Below the pieces are notes generated by a model, which had not been told where the DNA came from, ran no database searches, and worked only from the letters and a program-made list of their open reading frames with translations. A program made the translations under genes and the position numbers. Below are positions 32,911 to 45,375 of a stretch of 64,000 nucleotides of DNA, in pieces. Origin of the DNA: Anastrepha obliqua (lineage: Eukaryota; Arthropoda; Insecta; Diptera; Tephritidae); the NCBI RefSeq assembly GCF_027943255.1, contig NC_072894.1:132981601-133045600 (forward strand), in the 5' to 3' direction. Within the stretch, counting starts at the first letter, position 1; each line of letters starts with the position of its first letter.

Positions 32911-35900
32911 AGGCAGCGCTCTGCCTTAGACACTGTTTAACGGCCTCTACAAACACACGGCGTTGCGGTCTATGCCTGCTGGCTTTAAAGCCACAGTTGT
33001 TGTTAATCGTTTTTGCTGTCACATTTCACACAAACAAATAATCCCTGCGAGCGTCTGCGCTACATTTGGCGAACTTTTCAATTTGTCAACGCTTAAACTG
33101 TCCTTCAATTTTTATTATCCTCTCCCATCCCTCTTTATGCATTTTTGTTTGTGGCTTTAAGTCGCTCATATTGTCATAATAATAAAAAGTTGAATAGCAA
33201 TAATGTCCATAATGATGCCTTGCAGCAGCAGGCGCGAAAGTTATACTCCCTCTTAAGAAGTTACTCCTGCGCGCTGCGCGCTGTGCATTGTCAACTGTCA
33301 ACTGTCATTATATTATATTTGTGACCACATGTCTTTATAATTAGTGCGCAAAAGTAATTCAATAAAAATTTTACAAATTTACTTATTATTGCACCCGCTG
33401 CCATATATACTTTCGCTCCCCTACTTTATTCACAAGCTCAATGACATTTCACCCTACATTTAAGCAGCATCCGAGCTGTCATTTGGCATTATACGAATGT
33501 GCCTTTGTGTCACTAGTATCACCCCCTTAGTGGCAGTGGCTGGTTGCTTGTTGCAAGCATTAACAATAGTTTTCCCTCGTTGAACTCGCTTACACTAGTA
33601 ATATAACCCTCGCCGACGTGCTTTCTTGTTTTTTTATTTTAGTTTTGTGTGCAGCATCGCACATTTCCATCGACTCCCTCGTGGTTGTCATTTTAAATTT
33701 TCGTACAACAGCAACGATTATTAATTGTTTTGCTACATTTTTGCAGTTATTTTGTTCCACACACACATATACATGTAAATACATATACATATACGAATGT
33801 GCTTATAACTACATACATGGATGGGCGCATGTGTGAGGTCATCGCTGCCGCACATTTGTTGCAATCTGTGCGCAATCGGCAATCGCTCGGTGTTCCAGTG
33901 CATTGCGAAATGTGTCAAATGCAATTGTCACTCGACTTTTGTGTCAGCTACTTTTAATGCTACCACTGCTTTCACCCTAGCGTAAAATTTTATCACATTT
34001 ACCCGTTCCCCATCAGCACTGCCGCTATTGTCAAGAGAATTTGTCTTGCACTTTCGCTTTCCTACAACTCACCGCTGGCGCATTTTCTTCTGCGATTTTG
34101 CACTGACAATGCTCTGCATTCTATACACATAATTTTTGTGTTTTTATTTTTTTTTTGTATTTTGTCGTACACACATACACCCGCACATGTGCCGCCTTTT
34201 GTGCTGGCAATTCGATACGAAAATTAACCCGAAACTTAATTTTTCTTTTTGACACTTGGCGCATTTTTTGACATAATTTCGCAATCGAGACTGCCAACGT
34301 TACAGCTGACAGCTGACAGTTGGCAAATGTGCACCGGCCAATCAGCAAAGCATATTTTTGTGTGTAATAATAATGTAAAAAAATAGTGCAAGCTTCAGCG
34401 AAAGCCGCGAAGCTGCTATCGGTAGCTGATTTTTTTTTCCACATTGTTTTCCACCGCTTTGGATCACGCCCTCCTATACGCGCAGTCTTAAAGTAAAGCA
34501 TAGTACTTGGCATTCTGCACGAGTGGCGTTGACAAATCGTGCCATTTTTATTTTTGCACTGCGTGCGCGTGTGGGTGTGTGCGCGCATGCACTTCCAATT
34601 ACTATCACAGTGCCCCAACGCACAGGAAAAAGTGGGGTTCTGAGAGATTGCGTTACAGCTGGCGTTGATTGCTCCAGCGCATTATCAGCGTTGTTGTGCC
34701 GTAATCTGCCAGCTCTGCGCGCGCTACTTGCCTTTTTCTGCGGCGGCTTATGACCTGTAATGTAAGCGCTTGGTCTTGCTGCTGCTGCATAATTTTCTAT
34801 TATGAGCAAGCAACCACTCAACGAGCTACGTAGTTACTATAATCAAATGAAGGCGGGATTTTTTTTATTTTTTATTTTTATTATTCCTAATTTTTTCCGC
34901 AACTTGCTTTGTTCACCAGGAATGTCGCTTATTATTATCCAAAGCGCCGCGTGGTTGCTTCCTGCTACTGCCAGCCTGATTTGCCTTCTTCATTGATTGA
35001 AAAGCACACACAAATGCAATATTTATAAATAAAAATTATTACGAGCTGCAGCCGAAATGGCCAATTGATTGCTTGTCATTAATAACACGAAGCACGCGGT
35101 GACCTAAGGCCATCGTCAGCAAGTGAGACCATCATTAAGTAATAAAATGTGTGGATATTCCGTGAGTTATTGATTTCAAAGGACACTGGGATAGGGTTAG
35201 GTCAGGCACACGACTATAATGACAGGTCATTATTTAATACTTATACGGCAATTGAAATAGGCCATAAATGTAATGAATATGAAGGTTTATGCACTTTGGT
35301 GTAATGAAAAGACTTGTTATTATTTACTCAAACAGCAGAAATAGCAAAACAAAACGCTAATTAATTTGTAGTATTTTCAGCTTTGTAAGCAAACTTTTAA
35401 TTGAGAGTAACGATAGCCAACTGACTGAAAGTGAAACTAACAATATTTAGCTTCAATCGCACAAATAGTAAGTAGGACTTGCTTAGCGTAGGAGTTCAAA
35501 GAGGCGCGCAAGTCTGAATATTTAACGAAAAAATACTAAATGCTTTTTTTACTCGTTTTGAAAGCATTTCTGTAATTCTCACCAAGTTTATGATAATGAG
35601 CTGAAGTGAACACAACCCGAATTAAACTTTACTAGTAACAGCCAGAACTTTTCGGCCAGCCAACCAACTTCCTGGTAAGCCAAAGCTTTACAACAGCTTA
35701 CAGGATTGAGCCAAAAAGCTCAGCTTATGAAATAGTTGATACAAATATTAGTTTGGAAGAAAAAAAACTATCCTTAGCTCTTGGCCTCTCGACTATTAAC
35801 ATGCCTTGACAATGAGCATAAACCTTAAATTGTGTGCATCGATATTTTACAAGATATCGATCATCTTCCCAGATAATAATGGATTTCTCTTGCCCCAAAC

Positions 35901-36579
35901 TATTGCGCTTTCTTTACAATTCTCATCAGACTTATGAAATATTTAATTGACTGGCTGTGTGTCCAAAAACTTCTAATATGGGGAAAAAAATCTCTTTTAT
36001 TGTTTTGTAACCAAAACCAAAATCTCTATATTTTGTAAAGCAAGGTCTCAAAATATGTATATATGTTAGCTAATAACTATGCCCAGAATGCTCCGATTTG
36101 CATTGTAAATTGTTTATTCTGAAGCTAATCTCCCCTGGAAGGTTATGCTAGACATAAATTGCGTAAACTTTCAAAAGAGGCCTGTCTATAAGCCAAAATG
36201 TATTCAAAAATCATAAAATTATGCTTCAAAATGCGGCAAATCAAAAATGGCTTAACAAATTGGAGTACCTACTGTTTATTCCAAAAAAAACTTTAAGCAC
36301 TCAGAATTAATCAAATTTATCATTTACTCCTTATAATCGCTAAAAATTTTAATATAAAACGATGAGTTTTTTCAGAAAACGCCTGTTATTAACTTCCCCA
36401 AAATAAAAAATGGCGTCGTCCTGTGATTTGAACTTTACTTATATATATATATTTCCAGATATACAGTCGATTAATGATAAATTTCATAATTTTTTCCAGC
36501 TTAAAACTCACCCGCGCAAATGCATCTAACCATCATTACCCTGATATAAATGTGTTGAAAATTCTTCAAGTGGTGCTTA
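32911..36579. other. Non-coding sequence
   Basis: Contains opposed low-complexity frames of up to 165 codons (34,121-34,618 minus) that lack domains, CA/TACA words at 33,760-33,830, and an 8-bp inverted repeat ATCGATAT/ATATCGAT at 35,838-35,861. No exon supported. Confidence 0.45.
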
Positions 36580-36600
36580 CCTGCAAAAAAGAGAAAAAAA
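36565..36600 (-). promoter_or_regulatory. Candidate recursive (ratchet) splice site
   Basis: On the minus strand the sequence reads TTTTTTTCTC, TTTTTTGCAG|GTAAGC, with the junction between 36,581 and 36,580. An acceptor is joined directly to a donor, the form of zero-length exons that split long introns in flies. It implies a long minus-strand intron here. A single site could be chance. Confidence 0.4.
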
Positions 36601-36989
36601 TAATATGTTATAAAAATCAATTTTCCGGTAAGAAAATATTTCGAAGTTCAGTCCGGCCGCAATATCTAAAGCTTTAATATAAATCTTCTTCTCTTCCCAC
36701 CAACGGCGCACAGAAATTCCGCAGCAGTCTGTTCACTCAGCCTTAAAACAAAGCCGTGTCTCTAATTAAAAACAATTCGCTTTGATTATGCCAAAAAAAG
36801 GAAGAGGCGCAGTAAATTGGCTTTCTAGAAAAGCAGCAGTCTTGCCATATTTTTTAGCGCGTGCTACTTTCAGTTGGCAAGTGGGCGCAAGAAGAACCGG
36901 CGTTGAGTTGATGAAATCACGCTTCTTTGCGCATCAAACAGCAGTTTCACTTTTATCTCCGTACGCTGGCTGCTGAATAATGCACTATC
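36601..36989. other. Non-coding sequence, no gene seen
   Basis: No supported exon. The 64-codon frame at 36,782-36,976 has no domain. Confidence 0.45.
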
Positions 36990-37610
36990 GTAAAGGTAGT
37001 AGAAGGAAGCAGCAAGGAAGTACAAAAAACCAAGCAAATAAAGGAAGGAGATATAAAAGGAATGCCAGAAGAAAGAGGAGGATAGTATTCAGTGAAATTA
37101 AAGGAAATAAAAAGAAAAAATAAATATAAAACAATTTCACTACTAAATGATAGTTGAGGGGGAAGAAAGGAAGGAGAACAAGCGAAAGCGTGAAAGGAAG
37201 CCGTCGAGAAAGATAAATAGAAATTAAAAGAAAAAAGCGCTATAGTTCTGATACGAAAACCGCAGTTGATTGCGTCAGTACAGAAATGGTGGAAGGTGGA
37301 GAATGTGAACAAGAAATATAGAGAAAAAAGAGAACAACAAGGCAAAGCCATGGATCAGTGTGAAGAAACTTAGTAGATAATGAATAAGATAAAAAATACT
37401 GAGTAAAAAATGAACAGTAGAAAAAAACACACTTTCTTTGACAATATGGCAGGAAAAGAGAGAAAATTAGGACACGAGAGAGTGACGAATAAAATTTTAA
37501 TAAAAAGAACAAAACAAATGCACCAAACAGATAGTGGACAAACAAACGAATAGTGGAAACAGTGAATTTGATGCAAAATCTCTAAAGAAAGAAATGTAAC
37601 AAAGGCCATA
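36990..37610 (+). repeat. Long purine-rich tract
   Basis: About 600 bp in which the plus strand is dominated by A and G (aggaaggagatataaaagg, gaaagaggaggatag and similar), with no fixed repeat unit. The Phe/Leu-rich minus-strand frames of 87-132 codons result from this asymmetry. Confidence 0.65.
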
Positions 37611-39044
37611 TCAAATATTAGACTTAAGGCCATATGTCTTTCGAAATTAAAAGTTCAAAGCTCTCCTTCTCCTAGCTTCTATTAAATCTCAAAGTATTCC
37701 CAAATTACTTTCTTAGAAAAAGTAAAAGCTGAACTTTCACTGAAGCTTTCGCAAGCTAGATTTACAGCTATTAAAACTTTTTCAAAGCTGTTTCGTTACC
37801 ATTTTGAACTCCCTTTTCGATTTTATCCATAGCGAAAGCATCTCTGAGAGCGCTTAAGTGTCAACAGCATAATCGACAACATGCAACTCGTGGCTGCTAA
37901 ACTAACCTTGGCCAACTAATCTCAAGTCAAACGTTCAAGCCTACAATATGAAACCAGCTATTAACGTCTATGCGTATATGAGCCTGTGCCGTGACGTTTG
38001 ATTAACATAATTTTTTTTCAGACATTGCTCTTTTCGGGTATTTTTTGTAAATGATAAAATCCATAAATCATTTCGCTTATGTCATATTTGACAGCACTTG
38101 GTAGGGCCGCATACGAGCCTACTATGTTTCACGATCATACCAACAGTAATCTCTGTATGCTGCCTGTTCACTTCTCCGAAAGGTTGTGCTAACACATCCA
38201 AATCCACGCCTGAATGCCTGAAATTCATTTGCTCTGCATAATCATTCATTTTACTATGTCTGGCAGACGGATAGGCAGGCGGGGCGCATTTGCTGCTTCC
38301 ATACTGAACAAAAATGCATAAAAATCGTATTGAGAAAATATTATTTGAAGAAAAGTACGTTTTGTATAGAAATTTGGCAAGCATTTTAAGAGTTACACTG
38401 CGCTTGTTTGAGTAGTCATAGCCATAGTTTTTCATGAGCCCTTACTACTAATGAAACTTTCAGCAGCTTGGAGTGGATTCTTTGCAAAACGAAATTTGAA
38501 TGAAAACATTTTGGTTGTTTACAGCAGTGATTTGGAGTTGTATTTGTACTATATGGCTTATGGCAGTATACCCAGCAAGCATATTTGGAAGGATCGGAAT
38601 TTATGAGTGCGAAGAGAGTCTTACGGGTGTTAGAAATATGAGTAAGGAAATGCCAACACGAGTGTGACTCATAAATAAGTAGGGCATAAATTATGATGCG
38701 TGAGGCAAGGCGGTGGATTCAAGTTGTAAAGAAGGGTTACATGCGTAGCTGAAATGAGTGAGCGGACACTAAAAGGCTTGCAGGTCGAAGTGTCGGCCAT
38801 TGGGCACATTAAAAATAATAAATTATTCTTTATCTGAAATGAGTTGTAAATGAGGTTTATAGGAGTCACATGTGACTCAAACTCAGACTCATTGTATATA
38901 GAAGTTGCGGCTCATATACGTAAGGACTTTTTAGCGGTCTAAACGCGCCCAGCTAGGACTCCTTCATGCAAATTATAGTGAGAAAATGAAATTTATACGA
39001 AATATTTGGAAAAAAAATCAAAATTTCAATTGAAAATTTTAAGG
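37611..39044. other. Non-coding sequence
   Basis: Contains one TGTCATATTTGACA motif (38,080-38,093). A 117-codon minus-strand frame (38,082-38,435) overlaps it and has an ordinary amino-acid mix but no recognisable domain. Confidence 0.45.
38080..38093 (+). promoter_or_regulatory. TGTCATNTTTGACA motif, copy 1
   Basis: TGTCATATTTGACA, an inverted repeat of TGTCA around 4 bp. One of five copies in the window that agree at 13 of 14 positions. Confidence 0.45.
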
Positions 39045-39860
39045 CTTTTTAAAGAAAAAATATATATTTTTTTGATTTTATTAAGAATTTCAAACAATAA
39101 CTTATTTTATGAAGTAAATTTTTTTGAACATCAGCAACGACGCGTAAGAACGAATGAGGAACCCATACTATGGCAAATTGAACGCTAAAAGTGGCGTTGA
39201 AGTGATGGCATCACGAGAACCAGCTTTTTATTCAAACCCACAAGGCAGCAGAGGTCGTGCGGGTACATAGATTACATGGAAAAGGCTTATTTTGCGCGGA
39301 CCAGCAGCTGCCGACATCACATAGGCCGACGCAATAAAAAAACAGCCCAAAAGCGAACAGAACAGAAACAATTTTTTGCTGAAACTGGAGATTTAATTGA
39401 ATTTTTGGTGCTGTTGATTGGATTCATGGATTTCCTACCTTCAAAAAGATGCTCAACTGCTTAATTAGCGATAATATTTTCTTAGACTTTTTAAGAATAT
39501 CAAACAACCAGGCAACTTATTTTAAGGAAGAATTTTTTTATTAAATTTTTTAGCGAAATTCAGGAGATTTAAATGGATTTTTGGAGCTGTTGATTGGATT
39601 CATGGATTTCTTGCCGTTAAAAAGCTTTCAACTGCTTAATTAACGAAAATATTTTTTTTTTAAACTTTATTAAGATTTTCAGACAATCAGCTAACTTATT
39701 TTGTGGAGCAAAATTTTTTTTTAATTTTTCATAAATTTTTAGCGCAACTTAAACAGTAAATTTGAATGTAGTTTTGGTGCTTTTGATAAGCTCCATTAAT
39801 TTTTTGCCTTCAAGAAGCTTCTGAAATGACTACTTAGCGATAATAACTGAAAAGGATTGA
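39045..39860 (+). repeat. Divergent ~185-bp tandem repeat
   Basis: Unit 1 (39,378-39,553) and unit 2 (39,555-39,743) align over their length through GGAGATTTAAWTGRATTTTT, CTGTTGATTGGATTCATGG, CAACTGCTTAATTARCGA and the AACTTATTTT stretch. Unit 3 (39,744-39,860) matches the first two thirds more weakly. A partial unit (39,045-39,136: TTTTATTAAGAATTTCAAAC, then AACTTATTTTATGAAG) lies about 240 bp before unit 1. No coding potential. Confidence 0.8.
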
Positions 39861-41529
39861 CTCTCTTTTAGAAAAAAGTTAAAAAACAATTAAGTTAAAA
39901 AATAATTGTCTATTTAAAATTTCTATAAAACTTTTATTTTATGCTAAAAATTGTAGCAAGTTGTTGTTATTGCAATTCATAGTCACTTTTCTCCCAGCAA
40001 AAAGCACTTCAACTGACTTTAAAGTCACACAAGTGACCCAATTTTTCCTACCTCCTTTACTTGAATCACAGAAATTAGTAGACACACACACACACACACA
40101 CAAATACATATACATACATAGTGCTCATATTTCAAAGCCAAATTTTGATGGTATGTACATATATATTTTCTCAACTAATTTCTTTGTCCACAAACCCTAC
40201 CCATTCACTCATTCTAACTGCTATACAAACACACATACATATGCGGCCTGATGTCTAATATTTGCTGCCTTAATTGGGTCATGACCTGGTCAAATGTTGC
40301 CATTCTTTATAATGTCATACGACATACAAAAAAATCAAACTCAAACTCAAACGTACTATGGAACTTTTTGGTAAAATACAAACATACATATACACATACA
40401 TGCATAAATACACCCAAAATTTGTTTTTGAAATACGAGTAGTATTCTGTTTACCCTACCAAATCTCTGTGGTCAATGAATAGTTTGCGGTTTACTCTGCA
40501 GTTTGAAGGACAATGATTTCACTCAACTCAAATTTGTAACCAGTGGCTTCGCTGTGGAGGCATTGAACTTGTCAAACACTTCTTTATCATAGGCAAATTT
40601 ATAAAATGTAGCAGGGCACATGACGCATGGCTGAGCGTTTGACTGTGCCGAGGCAAGTGGTTGTACATACATACAAACATATAATTTAATATAAAGAAGC
40701 AGGGCAGCAATTTGTAGTTGACACTCCACAGTGGGTGGCGGTTGGCTGTTTGACCAAACTTTCCTGCTGTGTTCATTTAATTAGCAAAACAATTAAATTT
40801 GGCCCACTTCCATAATTTTTGCATTTTTTCCACTTTACCACCATTCATCTTGCTTCACACCTTCCTCTCATCAAGCTGGCTGGCGCTTCTGTTTATTCAT
40901 TTCATTTTGGCCTTTGTTGGCTGCTAGAAATTAGATTTCCATTTGTTCGTTATGTCCAGTCAGCAATCAGCGACAGGCGACGACGGTCTTGAAGGCTTTG
41001 CGCTGATATGAAGGTTTTGTGGTAGTAGTGAAGTAGAAGAAGTGAAGAAGTAGCAGCAAATTTACAGGGTCTTTTAAGTTCTCGTTTTTTTGTTAGTTAA
41101 AATTAAAACATATTTTGAATGGGAATTTATCAGCTGTTTATTAGTATTTATATGAAGAAGAGGGCCTGAAATTTATGAGTTGTGAATTATATGATTTTTT
41201 TTAAGGTTTTACGCTCAATGTTTTTTTGGTAAAATTTTGTTGTTGATATTTAATTAAAATTGGGGGACTAGTTGCATGGAAATTTTGTTTCGAAGGACAT
41301 ATTTCAAAGCTTAAGCTTTTTTTCTCAAACGGGAAAGTCTATCTTTAAGATATCTGCACCGAATATAGTGAAATTATTTTTCTTCTTACTCAGCTTTGAT
41401 TTCATACAGCGCTAGACCTTTCAAATTGTATTTATTCACAGCTCGTAACTTATTGTATTTTTTTTTCTAAATTAGCAATCAATCGACAATTCAAATTATT
41501 TATTTTTTTTTTATAAAATGCACTGATTA
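39861..41529. other. Non-coding sequence with CA microsatellite
   Basis: Contains a CA run (40,082-40,102) and further TACA words to 40,410. Nothing coding recognised. Confidence 0.5.
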
Positions 41530-41830
41530 AAACAAAGTTCCAAAATTAAATTTTTCTAAAAATTCTGTTTAAAAGGTTTGCAATTTTGACGAAAACTTCT
41601 GCTTTTTCTTTAATTTTTTAAATTCTCGAAATTCGATAGTTTTGTGTATGGAGAAAACGCACAAGAAGACCAGCAAAAAAAAAAAAACAATAATAAAAAT
41701 AAAAATAAAAAAATACAATAAAAAATTACATTTTTCTAAAAATTTTGATTAAAAATTTTGAAATTTTAGTGAACATTTCTATATTTTTATTTAATTTTTT
41801 GCAAAGTTTGGAACTTTTAAGCTGTGGTTT
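41530..41830 (+). repeat. Divergent duplication, period about 180 bp
   Basis: 41,535-41,640 and 41,715-41,820 share, in order, AAATTAMATTTTTCTAAAAA, TTTTGAAATTTT-like text and CTTTAATTTTTT-like text ending near a TTTTR step. The spacer is A-rich (aataataaaaataaaaataa). Both halves are very AT-rich, so the homology is weaker evidence than at 39 kb. Confidence 0.5.
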
Positions 41831-43332
41831 CTTCAGATTAAACATTTGTGCATCAATCTAAGTTATCAATTGTTTCCTACTACTAATAAGATATGGAAAA
41901 CAAAAGGAACATTTCTTCAAAAAGCGGCTGTTTGTATTTAAAACTATCTTGTGAGTATGAAATTGTGTCTTCCACAGCGCCAGACTCAAATTTTTCGTTT
42001 AATTTTTTTTTAAACCATGTAGTTTTGAACGATTATGATGACCAAAAGTATTCAAAATTTTTCTAATTTCCGAAATTTCAGGACCCATTACTTTCCTAGT
42101 GGCTTTGATCAAGCTCTGACAGCTGTGAAAATAATGCACAGCAGAAAAATAAGTTCCCACTTGTAAGACCTTGTAGTAGATGAAATGAGTAGTTTGAAAG
42201 GCAGCAGTAGAAATGGCGCGCCATAAATGGCAGCCGCCAGTAGACAGTGGTTGAATCTACTGTTGGCAGGAAAATGTACCAGAAAAATGCGTTGACATTT
42301 TTCAAATTTTTGATTAACTTTTTTCTTTCTTTTTCGTTTCACTCATAGCTTTTGTTATAGTCAAATTTCATTACTAACTGCCGTCGGAGAAGTAGAAAGT
42401 ATTGCTGTTAATGTTGACTGCTTTTGTTCTTGTTTTTGCCAGATTTTTGGTGTTACATATTTTCCGAACTGCCTACCCAGCCTTGCGCTGCCTAGCCTAT
42501 CACAAAAATGGTGTCGCCCCAATGCTCCAGTTATTGTGAAGGGCAGTGAATGAATGACAAAATTTGGAGCGACAAGCCAAAAAGCCAAAAACATCCGTTA
42601 CAACAAAGGCAGTGAAGCAACAACCACAAAAACAAAAACAAGCATCGCAGAAATGAGAGAATGTCATGTAAAAATGGAAAATTTATGCGTGGTAAAAGAA
42701 TTTTTTAATTAAAAACATTTCTGCGACACAAAACATAGGCGAAAAAAAAAAAATTGTAAAGAACTTTCATTGTCATACGCATACAACCGCCTTCACAAAT
42801 AATTGTATTTATTGCTGTATAATTTTTACAATAGGATTTTAACTGCAGCGCGTAACAAGTTTTACAATTTTTGTTTTTTTTTTAATAACATACAAATTGT
42901 AAATTTTCTTTTTTATTTCTGGTAACTCATGTTTTTCTCGTAGCTTCAATGGCGCAAAATTGAGGTTATGCAACGCCGCTAGTGGCACATGAAAATTCGA
43001 GCGTGAGATCGATGACTGCGGCAACATGTGGGCGCTGTGTTCTGAGGCTCTCCGCTGCTCTTGACAGCCACACACGCAGCAAATGTGCCAAGTTGGAGTT
43101 ATGCGATTTAAAATTCACGATTAAAATGAATGATTTTTGGGCGCAACAAGCTACAAATTGCGGAAAAAACATGCACATATTTCATTAAAAAGAGAAGAAA
43201 ACTCACTTTTTTATACAAAAAAAAATCTATATTACATAGTAAAAAAAATTAATAATAATTCACAGCTCATCATTTGTTGGCTACATACGGCTTCAGACAG
43301 TTCAGCAAGGGTCGCTTACTTCAATAACGATC

Positions 43333-43346
43333 TGTCATTTTTGACA
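43333..43346 (+). promoter_or_regulatory. TGTCATNTTTGACA motif, copy 2
   Basis: TGTCATTTTTGACA. With flanks, the 18-mer CTGTCATTTTTGACACTT is identical to that at 46,517-46,534. Confidence 0.45.
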
Positions 43347-43371
43347 CTTACTATACGCATGCAAGCATTTA

Positions 43372-43426
43372 TATATGTGTGTATGTATGTATGTATGTGC
43401 TTTACGCACATGTGTGTGTGTACAGG
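43372..43426 (+). repeat. TATG/TG microsatellite
   Basis: TGTATGTATGTATGTATG run followed by CATGTGTGTGTGTAC. Confidence 0.85.
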
Positions 43427-45149
43427 CGGTCTGGCTTTTAATAGTCGCCATCGCCGTCGCCATGTATCTTTCGCTTAATTAGCCGCCACCCTAACTACAC
43501 CAACGCGCCAAATGTGAAGTGCCCGCACAGCTTCATCTTTTCGAAGCGCTTTGCGACTCGCTGTGCTGCAACAACAGTTGGCTTGGCTTGGTCGCTGCGC
43601 GCCTGCATTTGATTAACAAAATGAGAATCGGGCATGCAAAAAAGCATAAATCAGCAGCGGTTTCGTCCCTTTTTGAGATTTGCTGCTGTTTCTTGTTTTT
43701 GTTTTTCTTGATTTTATATTTTTTGCTGGAAATGAGTAATAATCTTGCCACTTTTGGCATGCAACAAAACGTTGCCGCTTTCGCAAACATTGTAGCTGTC
43801 AGTTTCTCGAATGTTTCTGATTATGCTCTGTTTTTTTATAGTTTCTTTATTTTCTTCTACTCTACGCCACGCTTACTTCACACTACATCATCGACAATTC
43901 GCATTAAACGAAAAATGTCATGGTGGGAGTACTTAGCAGCGTTGCGCAAGCGTTGAAAGGGTGCAGCTAACAGCAAACTCATAAGCGCATTGCTTATTTC
44001 AAGGCGAAGTTACCGTTTCTGAGACTGTTTCACTGGCTTTGGTATTTCATGTTCTTCATATTTTTCATATTTGCTATGCGCTTCGCGAAGGTGTGGAATT
44101 TTGAGTGACAGCAGCGTTGATGATGTAAGTATTTGCATATGTTGCAAGTTTTCCCAGGCACTGTTAGTTGCGTGCGCACAAAGGATGGTCCCTTTGTTTG
44201 GTCTTTGTACGTGTGCCTGTGTAATGGTGTGCATTGATGCATTTTGGTGCGTGACAAATGCGAGTGATTCATCACAAATGCAAACGCATGCCACCAATTT
44301 TTTCCTTGCTTCTCATTCCCTTTTTCCTCTAGCCACATACGCATTTAGTTTTTCCATTCTTTTTTTCTGCATTTCAATCAAATTTGCATCTGTTATGCAT
44401 TTTTAAATTTTCTCAATAATCACATTGTTGCACATGAATAGGTACGCTTTTGTTGCATATTGCAAAGTCATTTTTATGAGTCGTCCATTGCCGCGAACCC
44501 CAGCTTGAGTGAATGGCCGCGGTGTCAATATTGATTAGCTGAGTCATTCTTGTCAGCCACGTACCTTCAATTTCATTTCGGCAGGTCCGCTCTTCGTGTG
44601 TTGTTTCAAATTAGTATTGCATGCCACTCCATTTATTTCCTCATTCCATTATTGACTGTTTTGTCTTATGATAACTTCAACTTAATAGCCCTTTTAATAA
44701 TTTCACAAACACACTTTTTCTAACTCCTGTCCATGAAGTTTTCTTCATACCCCTCAGAGATCTTCTTCTTCTTATTCTTTAATTATAGGTTTTCACCTGT
44801 TTTTCTTCACACAATCCTGCCAGGGACTACTTTCTGCATTATTACCTCGGGATGACCCAGAACGGCATCCATAAAGGACCAGTTCTACTCACCCACATGT
44901 GTGTCCACCATACTTGTAGCCAGCTATATGTCAAGATCTATCATTCTTTCCTAGATACGAGTAGATCTAGTATGAATGGATGAGCGTTCCAGAGAGAGAT
45001 AAGTGGCTTTTAATTAAATAGAATAGGGTTCGCTGAGTCTTAAAGGTAGAGTTAAACTAGTAGGAACAAGTAGATGAGCTTTAGAAATTGAAGCAGACTC
45101 TCATCTCATATCAATCCGCCATCCGCATAGATTGTACTTCCGATCCATA

Positions 45150-45375
45150 GTGGAAAGAATTCAGAAGGTGTGAACAAACCGTTAACCGGCTCTCAGCGAG
45201 TTTGCAGGAATCAGCTGATTTGCTGATATCCCCTGGAATGCAACGGCGGTTTGTTTAAGGCAAGATTTGATATTGTGTTGGTGATAAAGGAAAATTAACA
45301 CAGTATCCGCTCAAGTAACTTCGTTACCGTCTGAACAACAACTGATTGGAATATATTTACATACATATATGCTTT
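45150..45375 (-). repeat. Interspersed repeat A, copy 3
   Basis: Reverse-complemented, it reads AAACAAACCGCC, ATCAGCAAATCAGCTGATT, CTCGCTGAGAGCCGG and CACACCTTCTGAA in the same order as 7,335-7,435. The AATCAGCTGATT core is a perfect palindrome here. Confidence 0.6.

Larger units (their letters stand above)
41831..45149. other. Non-coding sequence
   Basis: Includes the motif at 43,333, a TATG/TG microsatellite (43,372-43,426) and GC-mixed stretches around 43,430-44,300 with overlapping 95-145 codon frames lacking domains. No exon supported. Confidence 0.45.

Noticed and set aside
34121..34618. 165-codon minus-strand frame
   Set aside because: Driven by CA/TG-rich DNA (HTHTRTQ-type text), with no domain. 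An opposing open frame covers the same DNA.
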